11,696 nt of DNA from assembly GCA_019322475.1 (NCBI GenBank), contig JAHWIN010000084.1, forward strand, positions 1 through 11,696, in the 5' to 3' direction. Of this stretch, positions 1-6,397 are shown one piece after another. This stretch comes from Candidatus Woesearchaeota archaeon. Its GTDB lineage: Archaea; Nanobdellota; Nanobdellia; Woesearchaeales; JACPBV01. How positions within the stretch are numbered: position 1 is the first letter of the stretch; every line of letters starts with the position of its first letter. The notes under the pieces are model-generated. The model was not told the DNA's origin. It ran no database searches and saw only the letters and a program-made list of their open reading frames with translations. The position numbers and the translations under genes were made by a program.

Positions 1-84
1 ACAGCTTTGTTCATAATTACTGGCCTGCAGTTCCTTCTTTTTGCATTCTTATTTGACATGCAGCAGAACAAAAGTTTACAGTAA
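1..84 (+). CDS. C-terminal end of a membrane protein, probably a family 2 (dolichol-phosphate type) glycosyltransferase
   Basis: An open frame enters from the left edge and ends at TAA (82-84), giving 27 residues. They form one hydrophobic stretch (TALFIITGLQFLLFAFLFDM) followed by a short polar tail. The pattern of a last membrane helix containing 'GLQFLLFAFLFDM' is common at the end of polyprenyl-phosphate-linked family 2 glycosyltransferases, where the last helices anchor the enzyme in the cytoplasmic membrane. The catalytic domain lies outside the window, so the family is a guess from this short tail. Any polytopic membrane protein could end this way. It lies 81 bases upstream of the PAN start codon on the same strand, but PAN has its own promoter. 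Confidence 0.5.
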   Translation, partial: TALFIITGLQFLLFAFLFDMQQNKSLQ

Positions 85-131
85 GAATCCAAGAAAAAGT
101 TATGGTATAGATCAAGCAACAAAAAAGAAAG

Positions 132-140
132 CTATAAAAA
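132..140 (+). promoter_or_regulatory. TATA box of the PAN gene
   Basis: CTATAAAAA is centred near 136, about 29 bases before the ATG at 166. With the usual archaeal spacing of about 26 bases, transcription would start around 162-164. The mRNA would be leaderless or nearly so. No Shine-Dalgarno motif precedes the ATG, which fits. Confidence 0.6.
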
Positions 141-165
141 GGATAAGCAAATTATAACAAGGATT

Positions 166-1320
166 ATGGCCCCATCAGAGACAAACGGCAAAAACATACT
201 AGACAGCGTAATCTATAAGTATGCCTCAAGCTCCACCCAGCTTGAAGATGAAAACAGGCTTCTGAGAGAGACCGTTAATAAGCTTAGGGAAGAGGTTGAA
301 AAGTTCAGGTCCCCTCCATCCATGGTATGTGAAGTAAAGAGTATAGATGAAAAGACAGCTATAATAAGCGTGCCTAACGGCAACCAGTTCTGCGTCAATA
401 TCTCAAGTTCATGTGAACGATTAAAGGCCGGCGACATAGTCCTTGCAGAGCAGAAGAACCTTACAGTCATAAAAAAAGTCCCTATAACTAAAAAGTTCAA
501 TGTTGAAAAGTTTGTCATAGTGGAAAAGCCCACTGTAAGCTGGAGCGAGATAGGCGGCCTTGACAAGGAAGCAAAGGAGATAAAAGAAGTTATAGAGCTT
601 CCCTTGAAAAAGCCGGGGCTTTTCAAAAAAGTCGGCATCAGCCCCCCAAAAGGGGTATTGCTGTATGGCCCCCCTGGAACAGGAAAGACGCTGCTGGCAA
701 AGGCTGTAGCTAATTCTACAGATTCCACTTTCATAGAGATAGTAGGTGCTGAGCTGGTCCAGAAGTTTATCGGAGAAGGGGCAAAATTAGTCAAGGAGAT
801 ATTTGAGATGGCAAGGAAAAAGGCGCCTGCCATTGTCTTTGTTGACGAACTGGATGCATTGGCTGCAAAAAGGGTCGAGGTTGGAACATCCGGAGAAAGA
901 GAGGTTAACAGGACATTCATGCAGCTGCTGGCTGAGCTCGACGGTTTTGACCCTCTCGACAATGTAAAGATAATCGGCGCCACAAACAGGAAAGACATCC
1001 TGGATTCTGCAATAATAAGGCCGGGAAGGCTGGACAGGCTTATCAAGGTAGGCATCCCTGACAAGGAAGCCAAGATAGAGATATTTAAGATCCACAGCAG
1101 GAACATGAAATTAAGCAAAGATGTGGACGCTGAAGAGCTAATCAAGAAGATGGAAAGCTTCTCAGGAGCAGAGATCAAGGCAGTCTGCACAGAAGCAGGG
1201 TATTTCGCCATAAGGGAAAACAGGACCATGATCAGCAGGGAAGACCTGAAAAAAGCCATAAAAAAGGTAAAGATGGAAGAGAAGGAAGAGGGAGATGATT
1301 ATTTGAGGTATTTTGGATAG
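166..1320 (+). CDS. pan: Proteasome-activating nucleotidase (PAN), AAA+ ATPase
   Basis: PAN is the archaeal regulatory ATPase that unfolds proteins and threads them into the 20S proteasome in the cytoplasm. Residues about 20-48 form an N-terminal coiled coil, followed by a conserved proline (P50/P51) and an OB-fold (about 52-105). The AAA+ core carries Walker A GPPGTGKT (168-175), pore loop KFIG (200-203), Walker B IVFVDELD (223-230), sensor GATN (271-274) and the arginine-finger segment RPGR (285-288). The C-terminal helical domain has SGAEI (333-337) and CTEAGYFAIR. The length of 384 residues is slightly below that of typical PAN because the N-terminus is short. The C-terminus ends in RYFG, so the proteasome-docking HbYX motif appears as Tyr-Phe-Gly, with Phe at the penultimate position. 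The DEL in Walker B, where DEI is usual, keeps the catalytic acids. The long minus-strand frame over this gene is a shadow. Confidence 0.96.
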   Translation: MAPSETNGKNILDSVIYKYASSSTQLEDENRLLRETVNKLREEVEKFRSPPSMVCEVKSIDEKTAIISVPNGNQFCVNISSSCERLKAGDIVLAEQKNLTVIKKVPITKKFNVEKFVIVEKPTVSWSEIGGLDKEAKEIKEVIELPLKKPGLFKKVGISPPKGVLLYGPPGTGKTLLAKAVANSTDSTFIEIVGAELVQKFIGEGAKLVKEIFEMARKKAPAIVFVDELDALAAKRVEVGTSGEREVNRTFMQLLAELDGFDPLDNVKIIGATNRKDILDSAIIRPGRLDRLIKVGIPDKEAKIEIFKIHSRNMKLSKDVDAEELIKKMESFSGAEIKAVCTEAGYFAIRENRTMISREDLKKAIKKVKMEEKEEGDDYLRYFG

Positions 1321-1379
1321 GTTTGGTTTCTTGTAGTATAAATCGGTTGTTTTAGCAATCTATGTCTAAAGTTAAGAAT

Positions 1380-1385
1380 AAAAAA
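1380..1385 (-). terminator. Oligo-T terminator of the C/D box sRNA
   Basis: Six consecutive T on the minus strand start three bases after the last base of the sRNA terminal stem. Archaeal RNA polymerase commonly terminates in such T-runs. Confidence 0.55.
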
Positions 1386-1387
1386 CA

Positions 1388-1460
1388 GCGCGTGTTCATC
1401 AGTTACTTTCCGTTCATCATCCTTGCGTCAGAGGGTGTTACACCAACTCATCACACGCGC
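1388..1460 (-). ncRNA. Candidate C/D box guide sRNA
   Basis: Reading the minus strand, the order is box C GTGATGA (1454-1448), box D' CTGA (1431-1428), box C' ATGATGA (1420-1414) and box D CTGA (1402-1399). These are enclosed by complementary ends GCGCGTGT (1460-1453) and ACACGCGC (1395-1388), whose pairing would take in the first two bases of box C. A TATA box lies about 28 bases upstream and a T6 run follows three bases downstream. Archaeal C/D sRNAs bind L7Ae, Nop5 and fibrillarin and direct 2'-O-methylation. The spacers are 16 (C-D'), 7 (D'-C') and 11 bases (C'-D). Two features are not canonical. Four bases (TGAA) separate box D from the closing stem, unless ATGA at 1399-1396 serves as box D. 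The C-D' guide could also fold on itself (GGTG/CACC). I could not identify a target. Confidence 0.72.
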
Positions 1461-1484
1461 CACTATGCCCAAAATGAAGATTGG

Positions 1485-1492
1485 TTTATAAG
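1485..1492 (-). promoter_or_regulatory. TATA box for the C/D box sRNA
   Basis: CTTATAAA on the minus strand is centred near 1488, about 28 bases upstream of the predicted 5' end at 1460. The core TTATAA is palindromic and could also work on the plus strand, but the implied plus start (about 1514) falls inside the neighbouring inverted repeat. Confidence 0.6.
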
Positions 1493-1498
1493 GTTATC

Positions 1499-1675
1499 TT
1501 TAAGTCCGGCTTCATCCATAAAATGAAGGTTACCATCAATTTTGCGAACGATGCATTCATTAAAATGATTACAGCGGAAGGGGACGCCCCATCCGGGAGG
1601 GGCCGCTCTTAAAATATAGCATTTCGGAGTGAGCCGATGGCAACCCCCCAGGATTTTATGGATGAAGGCCTTAAG
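1499..1675. repeat. Long imperfect inverted repeat: structured RNA or MITE-like element
   Basis: The arms 1510-1524 and 1653-1667 are perfectly complementary over 15 bases (first arm CTTCATCCATAAAAT). The pairing extends outward by one bulge to 1508-1509/1669-1670. A second paired segment, 1528-1537 with 1636-1645, matches at 9 of 10 positions. A third, 1545-1554 with 1619-1626, contains a two-base bulge, and a fourth is AGCGG (1573-1577) with CCGCT (1603-1607). The innermost part is GC-rich (CCCC/GGGG with an 8-base loop). The nested helices look like one long hairpin RNA that could fold from either strand. The outer arms are also flanked by TTAAG at 1500-1504 and 1671-1675, which could be a target-site duplication of a small non-autonomous element. 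I cannot match it to RNase P, SRP or a known riboswitch. Confidence 0.55.
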
Positions 1676-1678
1676 CCC

Positions 1679-2506
1679 CTATAATACCTTAAAATCCACG
1701 CATATCCTGTATATTCCGGGTCCGAACTGCCCGCACCTGGCAATATTTATTATCCTATACCTCTTGCCCGCCTTTTTGCAGGCTTTCCTTATCTTATCCC
1801 TTGCTAAGCCAAACTCTGTCTCATGCAGAAAATCATAGAAATGTATCATTGAATCCTTCTTCGCCGCTTTCAGCGCAACATCAAGGTAATCCTCAGCTCC
1901 CCTGGGCAAAGGCATAAGTATCCTGTCGAACCTCTTCTTTAGTTTAGGAACAACAGTTCTGGCGTCCCCTAAAAAAAGCCTTATGTTTCTTGCCTTATTC
2001 AGCTCCAGGTTATGCTCTGCATACCTATGCGCATCTGGATTTATCTCTACAGCATATATCTCCTTTGCCTTTGTGTTCTTTGATATGTTCAGGGGGTATA
2101 CTGCAACACCCGAAAACATTACCAGCACAGACTCTCCTTCCCTTACAAGCAGGTTTATCCTCTTCCTCTCTGTAGCAAGCCTCACAGAAAAGTATGCCTT
2201 CTCAGGGTTGATCTTAAGCCTTATCCCGTTCTCCTTTAGCTCTGTCTCTTTCCGCCTCTCTCCGGCAATTATCTTTAGTTTAGGCGTCCTGAACGTGCCT
2301 GAATATTTCTTGGTTTTCTTAAGAACAACCTTTATGTTCTTGTTCAGCTTCAGCAAGGACTCTCCCATAAGCTTCTCTTCTTCCCTCAGCTCTTCAGGAA
2401 AATCGGAGAATATCGCAAGGTCCCCGAGCATATCAAAAGACGACGGGACTAGGTCAAGCTGTTTTTTTGTAAGCTTTCTTCCTAAAGACTGCTTTAATTT
2501 TGGCAT
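1679..2506 (-). CDS. trm5: tRNA (guanine37-N1)-methyltransferase, Trm5 family
   Basis: Trm5 uses S-adenosylmethionine to methylate N1 of G37 next to the tRNA anticodon, which keeps the reading frame during translation. Visible family motifs are SFDMLGDLAIF (23-33), GTFRTPKLKIIAGE (70-83), YFSVRLATER (105-114), the SAM-binding MFSGVA (130-135) and AVEINPDA (152-159), NLELNK (166-171), and MPLPRGAEDYL (198-208). The Arg in the RLATER motif favours Trm5 over the wybutosine enzyme Taw2. At 275 residues it lacks most of the N-terminal D1 domain of longer archaeal Trm5, so Taw2 remains possible. Pro-to-Val changes stand out in two motifs (V108, V136), and the usual NLP is MPLP here. The ATG overlaps the fen stop codon by one base (TGATG), so the two genes are translated from one mRNA. 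Confidence 0.8.
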   Translation of the reverse strand: MPKLKQSLGRKLTKKQLDLVPSSFDMLGDLAIFSDFPEELREEEKLMGESLLKLNKNIKVVLKKTKKYSGTFRTPKLKIIAGERRKETELKENGIRLKINPEKAYFSVRLATERKRINLLVREGESVLVMFSGVAVYPLNISKNTKAKEIYAVEINPDAHRYAEHNLELNKARNIRLFLGDARTVVPKLKKRFDRILMPLPRGAEDYLDVALKAAKKDSMIHFYDFLHETEFGLARDKIRKACKKAGKRYRIINIARCGQFGPGIYRICVDFKVL

Positions 2507-3540
2507 CAGAAAAAATCCCCCAATCCCTTCTGCTTCTTCTTTTCGCTTTCCTTTAAAAGCCTGCTTAACATATTGCTTACCCTTTCTTCTGAAAAATCAT
2601 GGTCCTCCACCAGAATCTTAACAGCCTTATCGCTATCTATCGCTTTCCATTCAAGCTTATAGCTGTCTGTTACAGGCATCTTCTTGATAAGGTAAAAGAC
2701 GTCTGTCCAGGAAAAATCAAAATATTCACCCCATTCTGAATCCTTGAACAATGAATCGAAATCAGACTTGTATTTTTTCACCAGCTTCAATGCGTTTTTT
2801 GGGCCTATCCCCTTTATCCCCCCTATGTTATAATCTGTTCCTACAAGCATGGACAATGCTATAAGCTGGTCATTGTCTATCCCCATATTGTTCAGGTTGT
2901 CTGCAAGGTCGACAAGCTCTGGCTTTATGGTTTCATACGCCAGCTTGCTGGTCCTCTTCCTTTTCCCTGCAAGATTAAGGTTCCTGACTATCCTTGGAGC
3001 CCCGAACATAAGCGTGTCTGCGTCGCTTGTGGCAACTGCAAAAGCATCCTTTTTCTTGGCTATATGGGCTGCCTGAGCCTCTGCCTCTGAAGGTGATTCT
3101 ATGACTGGAAGCCCAAATGCTTCCAAAAGCCTCTTTGACTCCGCTATCATATCTTTTGTCAGTCTTGCTGTCCTCGAAGCATATTTCTTCATCTCCCCCA
3201 GGTCTTTCTTCTTCGCTGCCTCATCATATCTCCTCTCTGCCTCTATCTTTAGCCCTTTCCTTCTTTCCCTCTCCCTCCGCTTAAGCTCAGGGGCTTTTCC
3301 GTCAAAGCAAAAGGCCATCCTGATGCCTTTTTCCATAAGCTTAGGCACTCTGGAGGAAAAGCCTATAAGGTGTGAAGTGGTATTTCCCTTAGAATCAGAC
3401 AAAGGGGATCCGTCTGGCTGGCGTATAGAAGTAAGGAACTGGTAAGCCCACATCGGAGCATCAACTACAAGGATTTTCCCTGCCAGCTCATCTATCCCGA
3501 TCTCTTTTCTTATTATAAGGTCTGTTATCGCCACTCCCAT
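2506..3540 (-). CDS. fen: Flap endonuclease 1 (FEN1/XPG family)
   Basis: FEN1 is a metal-dependent structure-specific nuclease that removes 5' flaps during Okazaki fragment maturation and base excision repair. The N-terminal XPG region has VVDAPMWAYQFL (25-36, D27) and FDGKAPELK (79-87, D80). The internal XPG region has ESPSEAEAQAA (148-158, E152 and E154) and ATSDADTLMFG (170-180, D173 and D175). GTDYNIGGIKGIGPKNAL (234-251) includes D236 and the helix-hairpin-helix-like DNA-binding segment. All metal-ligand acids expected for the family are present. The protein ends with QKGLGDFF (337-344), a PCNA-interacting PIP box, so it should be tethered to the sliding clamp. The length of 344 residues is normal. 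A GAGG Shine-Dalgarno (3550-3547) lies six bases before the ATG. It is the first gene of an operon with trm5. Confidence 0.97.
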   Translation of the reverse strand: MGVAITDLIIRKEIGIDELAGKILVVDAPMWAYQFLTSIRQPDGSPLSDSKGNTTSHLIGFSSRVPKLMEKGIRMAFCFDGKAPELKRRERERRKGLKIEAERRYDEAAKKKDLGEMKKYASRTARLTKDMIAESKRLLEAFGLPVIESPSEAEAQAAHIAKKKDAFAVATSDADTLMFGAPRIVRNLNLAGKRKRTSKLAYETIKPELVDLADNLNNMGIDNDQLIALSMLVGTDYNIGGIKGIGPKNALKLVKKYKSDFDSLFKDSEWGEYFDFSWTDVFYLIKKMPVTDSYKLEWKAIDSDKAVKILVEDHDFSEERVSNMLSRLLKESEKKKQKGLGDFF

Positions 3541-3546
3541 CTTAAG

Positions 3547-3591
3547 CCTCTAGCAGCTCACCGTAAACGATAAGCTTCTTCCTATATAAAT
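3547..3591 (-). promoter_or_regulatory. Promoter and Shine-Dalgarno of the fen-trm5 operon
   Basis: On the minus strand a TATA-like ATTTATATA (3591-3583) is followed by a leader of about 20 bases. The leader contains GAGG at 3550-3547, six bases before the fen ATG. The implied start site is near 3561. This transcript has a leader, unlike several neighbours. Confidence 0.5.
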
Positions 3592-3642
3592 CTTAGCGTC
3601 ATAAGTTCCCAGAAAGCAGATAAGGCTTCCCATGATTTGATG

Positions 3643-3656
3643 CCTGGAAAACCAGG
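3643..3656. repeat. Small hairpin after the winged-helix gene
   Basis: CCTGG and CCAGG flank an AAAA loop (TTTT on the minus strand). It lies about 20 bases beyond the stop codon of the minus-strand gene ending at 3678. No T-run follows on the minus strand, so a terminator role is uncertain. Confidence 0.35.
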
Positions 3657-3677
3657 TGATTTATAGGGCAATCCGCA

Positions 3678-4730
3678 TTATACATTCCTGACCCCCATCC
3701 CCTTAAAGTCCTTCTCCAGCATCTCTTTAGCCCTTTTTGTAAGCTCTCCTGAAGTCAGGAAGAGAACAGGAAGTTTCCTTAGCTGGCCCTGCGCAAAAGC
3801 TGCCGCCAGGTCCGGATCATTCACCTTTTTCTTGTTTTTGGCCTTGCAGTAATAAGCAAGGTTTCCGACTGCAGAAGGCACCTCTATGATAAAGTCTATC
3901 TCGGTCTTCCTTATAACCTCTTTACTGGCAATGTTTATCCTATTTTCGCTGAAATACCTCAATATATTGTCCATAAACTGGCTGTTGTCTTTCCTTGCTG
4001 GCTTTTTTCTTTTTGGCAATTCCTGTTTCCTAAGCCCTGTCTTCCCGTCTTTATCAAAAGCGCCTTCTTTTTCTTCAGGGCCTTTTTTTATCCCTGCCGT
4101 TTCTTTTTCTTTGCCCTTTGGCGCCTCTTTCACTGCCTCTGCCTCTTGCTGCCCTATCTTTTGCTCTGTTATCTTTTTTTCTTGAGTATCTTTTTTTTCC
4201 GTATCATCTGCTCCCTCCCCTAAAGGAGCATCGTCTCTGCCAATATCCTTTTTCACTTGACCTTTATCCTCCTCTCCCTCCATCATTTCAGGTATAGCTC
4301 CCCTTATTAGCTCCTCTGCCTCTTGATTCGCCAGAAGATACCATCTCCAGAATATCTCAGAAGACCCCGCAAAAGATACCTGAAGAGGAACAGCATAGTC
4401 TTTTATTGCTCTTAAAGCTACCCTAACTACCGGCTCAAGGTCATTATCCCTTAAGACTTTTTTTTGGGACAATAGGTCATAGGCCTTTTTCTCCTTCTCA
4501 TGAAGATTGCCTGAAAACCTCTGCAGTTGGCTTTCCTGCCCGGGAATAAAATAAAGGGGGGAGCCGCCAACCTTGACGCATGATATCTTAAGGATGCTTC
4601 TTGAGGTTAGTTCAGAAAGGTGGGCAGAGGCCATAAGTATATTAGAGCCTATATGCCTGGCTACATCTGCAGGAAGGGCAGGCCCCTTCTCTTTTATAAG
4701 CTGCAGGATCATCTCTTTGGTATCTGCCAT
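3678..4730 (-). CDS. Unrecognised protein: N-terminal winged helix, charged linker, nuclease-like C-terminal domain
   Basis: I do not recognise a named family. Counting from the upstream ATG at 4736, residues 3-70 look like a winged-helix DNA-binding domain: helices around KEMILQLIKEKG and LPADVARHI, then a wing ending GGSPLYFIPG (57-66). Residues 75-145 are a mixed helical region rich in aromatics (FWRWYLL). Residues 150-250 are a Lys/Glu/Asp/Gln-rich linker with almost no hydrophobic residues, probably disordered. Residues 251-352 resemble a restriction-endonuclease (PD-(D/E)XK) fold: helix, TEIDFIIEVP (278-287), then YYCKAK (295-300). The usual acid before the catalytic lysine seems replaced by Cys, so activity is doubtful. 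I chose the second ATG (4730) because the TATA box centred at 4757 predicts transcription starting right there. The longer form adds only Met-Gln. Confidence 0.7.
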   Translation of the reverse strand: MADTKEMILQLIKEKGPALPADVARHIGSNILMASAHLSELTSRSILKISCVKVGGSPLYFIPGQESQLQRFSGNLHEKEKKAYDLLSQKKVLRDNDLEPVVRVALRAIKDYAVPLQVSFAGSSEIFWRWYLLANQEAEELIRGAIPEMMEGEEDKGQVKKDIGRDDAPLGEGADDTEKKDTQEKKITEQKIGQQEAEAVKEAPKGKEKETAGIKKGPEEKEGAFDKDGKTGLRKQELPKRKKPARKDNSQFMDNILRYFSENRINIASKEVIRKTEIDFIIEVPSAVGNLAYYCKAKNKKKVNDPDLAAAFAQGQLRKLPVLFLTSGELTKRAKEMLEKDFKGMGVRNV

Positions 4731-4752
4731 CTGCATAGGTAAGCTAAAGAGG

Positions 4753-4760
4753 TTTATATA
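4753..4760 (-). promoter_or_regulatory. TATA box of the winged-helix gene
   Basis: TATATAAA on the minus strand is centred at about 4757, 26-27 bases before the ATG at 4730. This predicts a leaderless mRNA and argues for that start over the ATG at 4736. Confidence 0.6.
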
Positions 4761-4805
4761 CTTTATTATAGCCTAAAATCCTGTAGTCAGATGGTTCAAG
4801 CAGGC

Positions 4806-4811
4806 AAAAAA
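4806..4811 (-). terminator. T6 run downstream of endA
   Basis: Six T on the minus strand about 40 bases beyond the endA stop codon, in an AT-rich spacer. It is a plausible archaeal T-run terminator. Confidence 0.4.
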
Positions 4812-4849
4812 GTATAGAAGTTTTATTTGAGATCATGCACTATGCCCAT

Positions 4850-5422
4850 TTACGGCCTTGTCCATTTGACCTCATAATAGGTGCAGTCGCTTTCCTCATC
4901 GACTATAGCCAGCAATAGCCTTTTCCTGGTAGAATGCGCAACCCTGTTCTTGGCAGAGAACTCATACCAAGTGAGGGTGCTTGCCTCATGGACAGGAAAA
5001 ACTATCCATTTTGCATGGTCTTCCCCTGGCTTTACACCCCTGTCATAGACCCTGAAATCTGCTCCGAACTTCAAAGCGGTTTTTATTATATAGCCCCTGT
5101 TCCTTATGTCTCTAAAGACGCAGTAGCGTATCCAGAAGTTAGGCTCCAGTTTCTTTGATTTTTTCAGGAAACTATCAAAACGCATAGGCTTATTCCTGCC
5201 GTCAAGTACTGTCAGCCTCTCCTTCTCAAGAAGATATAAAGCTTCCAGCAGGGACAGCTGGACCTTGCCGCTGTCAAGAAGAGTCCCATATCTGCTCTGG
5301 TTATAGAGGTCTCTCGCATCATCTGAGTTCTCTGTAACGACCCTTTCCCCTGCAAAGATGGATTTCACAGGCTCTTTCCTTGGCTCTTCCTTATCCTTCT
5401 GGGTCTTGTTCTTTTTTGGCAT
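4850..5422 (-). CDS. endA: tRNA-splicing endonuclease, homotetramer type
   Basis: EndA cleaves introns from precursor tRNAs (and rRNA) at bulge-helix-bulge motifs. The 190-residue length fits the single-domain subunit of alpha4 enzymes. The catalytic triad is visible: Tyr126 in FRVYDRG (123-129), His136 in GEDHAKWIVFPV (133-144) and Lys167 in AHSTRKRLLLAIVD (162-175). The family C-terminus YYEVKWTRP (182-190) is intact. The first 20 residues are a Lys/Glu-rich tail with no recognisable fold, while SRYGTLL (43-49) and LSLLEALYLLE (56-66) match the N-terminal domain. It is transcribed divergently from rnz across an 81-base spacer, so splicing and 3'-end trimming of tRNA share a promoter region. 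A TATA-like element about 28 bases upstream suggests a leaderless mRNA. Confidence 0.95.
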   Translation of the reverse strand: MPKKNKTQKDKEEPRKEPVKSIFAGERVVTENSDDARDLYNQSRYGTLLDSGKVQLSLLEALYLLEKERLTVLDGRNKPMRFDSFLKKSKKLEPNFWIRYCVFRDIRNRGYIIKTALKFGADFRVYDRGVKPGEDHAKWIVFPVHEASTLTWYEFSAKNRVAHSTRKRLLLAIVDEESDCTYYEVKWTRP

Positions 5423-5446
5423 AGTTCATCTATTATTTTCCGCCTG

Positions 5447-5454
5447 CTTAAAAA
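5447..5454 (-). promoter_or_regulatory. Probable TATA box of endA
   Basis: TTTTTAAG on the minus strand is centred near 5450, about 28 bases before the endA ATG at 5422. It is a weaker match than the other TATA boxes here but at the expected distance. Confidence 0.4.
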
Positions 5455-5472
5455 TGTTTCTTTTTCCGACAT

Positions 5473-5480
5473 ATTTAAAT
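5473..5480 (+). promoter_or_regulatory. TATA box of rnz-hjc
   Basis: ATTTAAAT is centred at 5476-5477, 26-27 bases before the rnz ATG at 5504. That places the transcription start at the start codon itself. No Shine-Dalgarno motif precedes the ATG. Confidence 0.6.
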
Positions 5481-5503
5481 ATTGCTGTGTTTTAATCTTA
5501 CAG

Positions 5504-6397
5504 ATGGAAGTCACCATCCTGGGAACATCATCTATGGTGCCTACAAAGGAAAGGAACCAGTCAGGCGTTTTTATAAGGTATAAGAATGAAGGCATATTGG
5601 TAGACTGTGGAGAAGGCATGCAGAGGCAGTTCAAGCAGAAAGGCATCCCATTAGGCAGGATTACAAAGATACTTATAACGCACTGGCACGGCGACCATGT
5701 ATTTGGGCTTCCAGGGATAATGGCTACATTAGGTTCAGGAGACTACAGCAAAACATTAAGGATATACGGCCCGACAGGCACCAAAAAGCATATTGATTCT
5801 ATGTTTAAGGCGTTTATTTTTGACAAAAATAACATAAGTTTTGAGGTCAAAGAGGTAAAATCAGGCAAGGTCTTTGAAGATAAGGGCTATGTCATAGAAG
5901 CGCTGCCTCTTGAGCATGGTATAACAACCCTGGGTTACAAGATAACAGAAAAGGACATAAGGCATGTGGATATGAAAAAGGCAAAAAAAGCAGGCATCCC
6001 TGAAGGCCCGTTGATAGGAAAGCTGCAGGATAACGCATCATTCAGGTTCAGGGGAAAAAAGATAAGCCCAAAAGACTTTACTTATATCGAAAAGGGAAAA
6101 AAGATAGCGGTTCTTGGAGATACCTGCCCCTGCAAAAATGCTGTGACTCTGGCTGACAGCTCAGACCTTTTGGTCTGTGAAGCTACATACAGCTCTAAAC
6201 TGGAGGAGAAAGGCGAAGCTTATGGCCACATGACAGGAAAGCAGGCAGGCCTTATAGCAAACCAGGCAGATGCCAAAAAGCTCATCCTTACCCATTTCTC
6301 TGCAAGATACAAGACTACTCATGAGGTTGAGGAAGACGCAAAAAGCGTATTCAATAATTCTATAGCTGCAAAAGACTTCATGGTGTTCAGGGTATGA
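5504..6397 (+). CDS. rnz: Ribonuclease Z (tRNA 3'-end endonuclease)
   Basis: RNase Z is a zinc-dependent metallo-beta-lactamase-fold endonuclease that removes 3' trailers from precursor tRNA. The family's early motif PTKERN (13-18) is present. The zinc-binding and catalytic residues follow: THWHGDH (59-65; H60, H62, D64, H65), H138 in LEHG, D206 in LGDT, H242 in GHMT and H264 in THFSARY. The segment GPLIGKLQ (168-175) matches the region next to the flexible arm that grips tRNA. The length of 297 residues is typical of the short homodimeric form. The ATG is supported by the TATA box 26-27 bases upstream. Its last codons overlap the hjc start by four bases (ATGA), so the two genes are translated together. 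Confidence 0.96.
   Translation: MEVTILGTSSMVPTKERNQSGVFIRYKNEGILVDCGEGMQRQFKQKGIPLGRITKILITHWHGDHVFGLPGIMATLGSGDYSKTLRIYGPTGTKKHIDSMFKAFIFDKNNISFEVKEVKSGKVFEDKGYVIEALPLEHGITTLGYKITEKDIRHVDMKKAKKAGIPEGPLIGKLQDNASFRFRGKKISPKDFTYIEKGKKIAVLGDTCPCKNAVTLADSSDLLVCEATYSSKLEEKGEAYGHMTGKQAGLIANQADAKKLILTHFSARYKTTHEVEEDAKSVFNNSIAAKDFMVFRV

Larger units (their letters stand above)
1321..1678. other. Convergent intergenic region with two RNA-like elements
   Basis: This is 358 bases between the stop codons of PAN (plus) and the Trm5 gene (minus). I see no coding frame worth calling. It holds a C/D box sRNA candidate (1388-1460, minus) with a TATA box and oligo-T end, and a long imperfect inverted repeat (about 1499-1675). 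The T-rich stretch 1321-1355 just after PAN may help end PAN transcription. Confidence 0.7.

Noticed and set aside
213..1259. Long minus-strand frame (348 codons) opposite pan
   Set aside because: It is a shadow of the pan codon pattern. Its translation is Ser/Leu-rich with no motif, and pan is unmistakable.
1499..1675. RNase P RNA, SRP RNA or a SAM riboswitch
   Set aside because: I looked for the conserved cores. GGCAACC near 1639 recalls SAM riboswitches, but the rest of the core and the expected helices are absent.
1983..2621. Plus-strand frame of 212 codons opposite trm5 and fen
   Set aside because: Its translation is Ser/Phe/Leu-rich antisense with no motif. The minus-strand genes have complete family motifs.
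3643..3656. Intrinsic terminator of the winged-helix gene
   Set aside because: The 5-bp hairpin is real but no T-run follows it on the minus strand, so I list it only as a small repeat.
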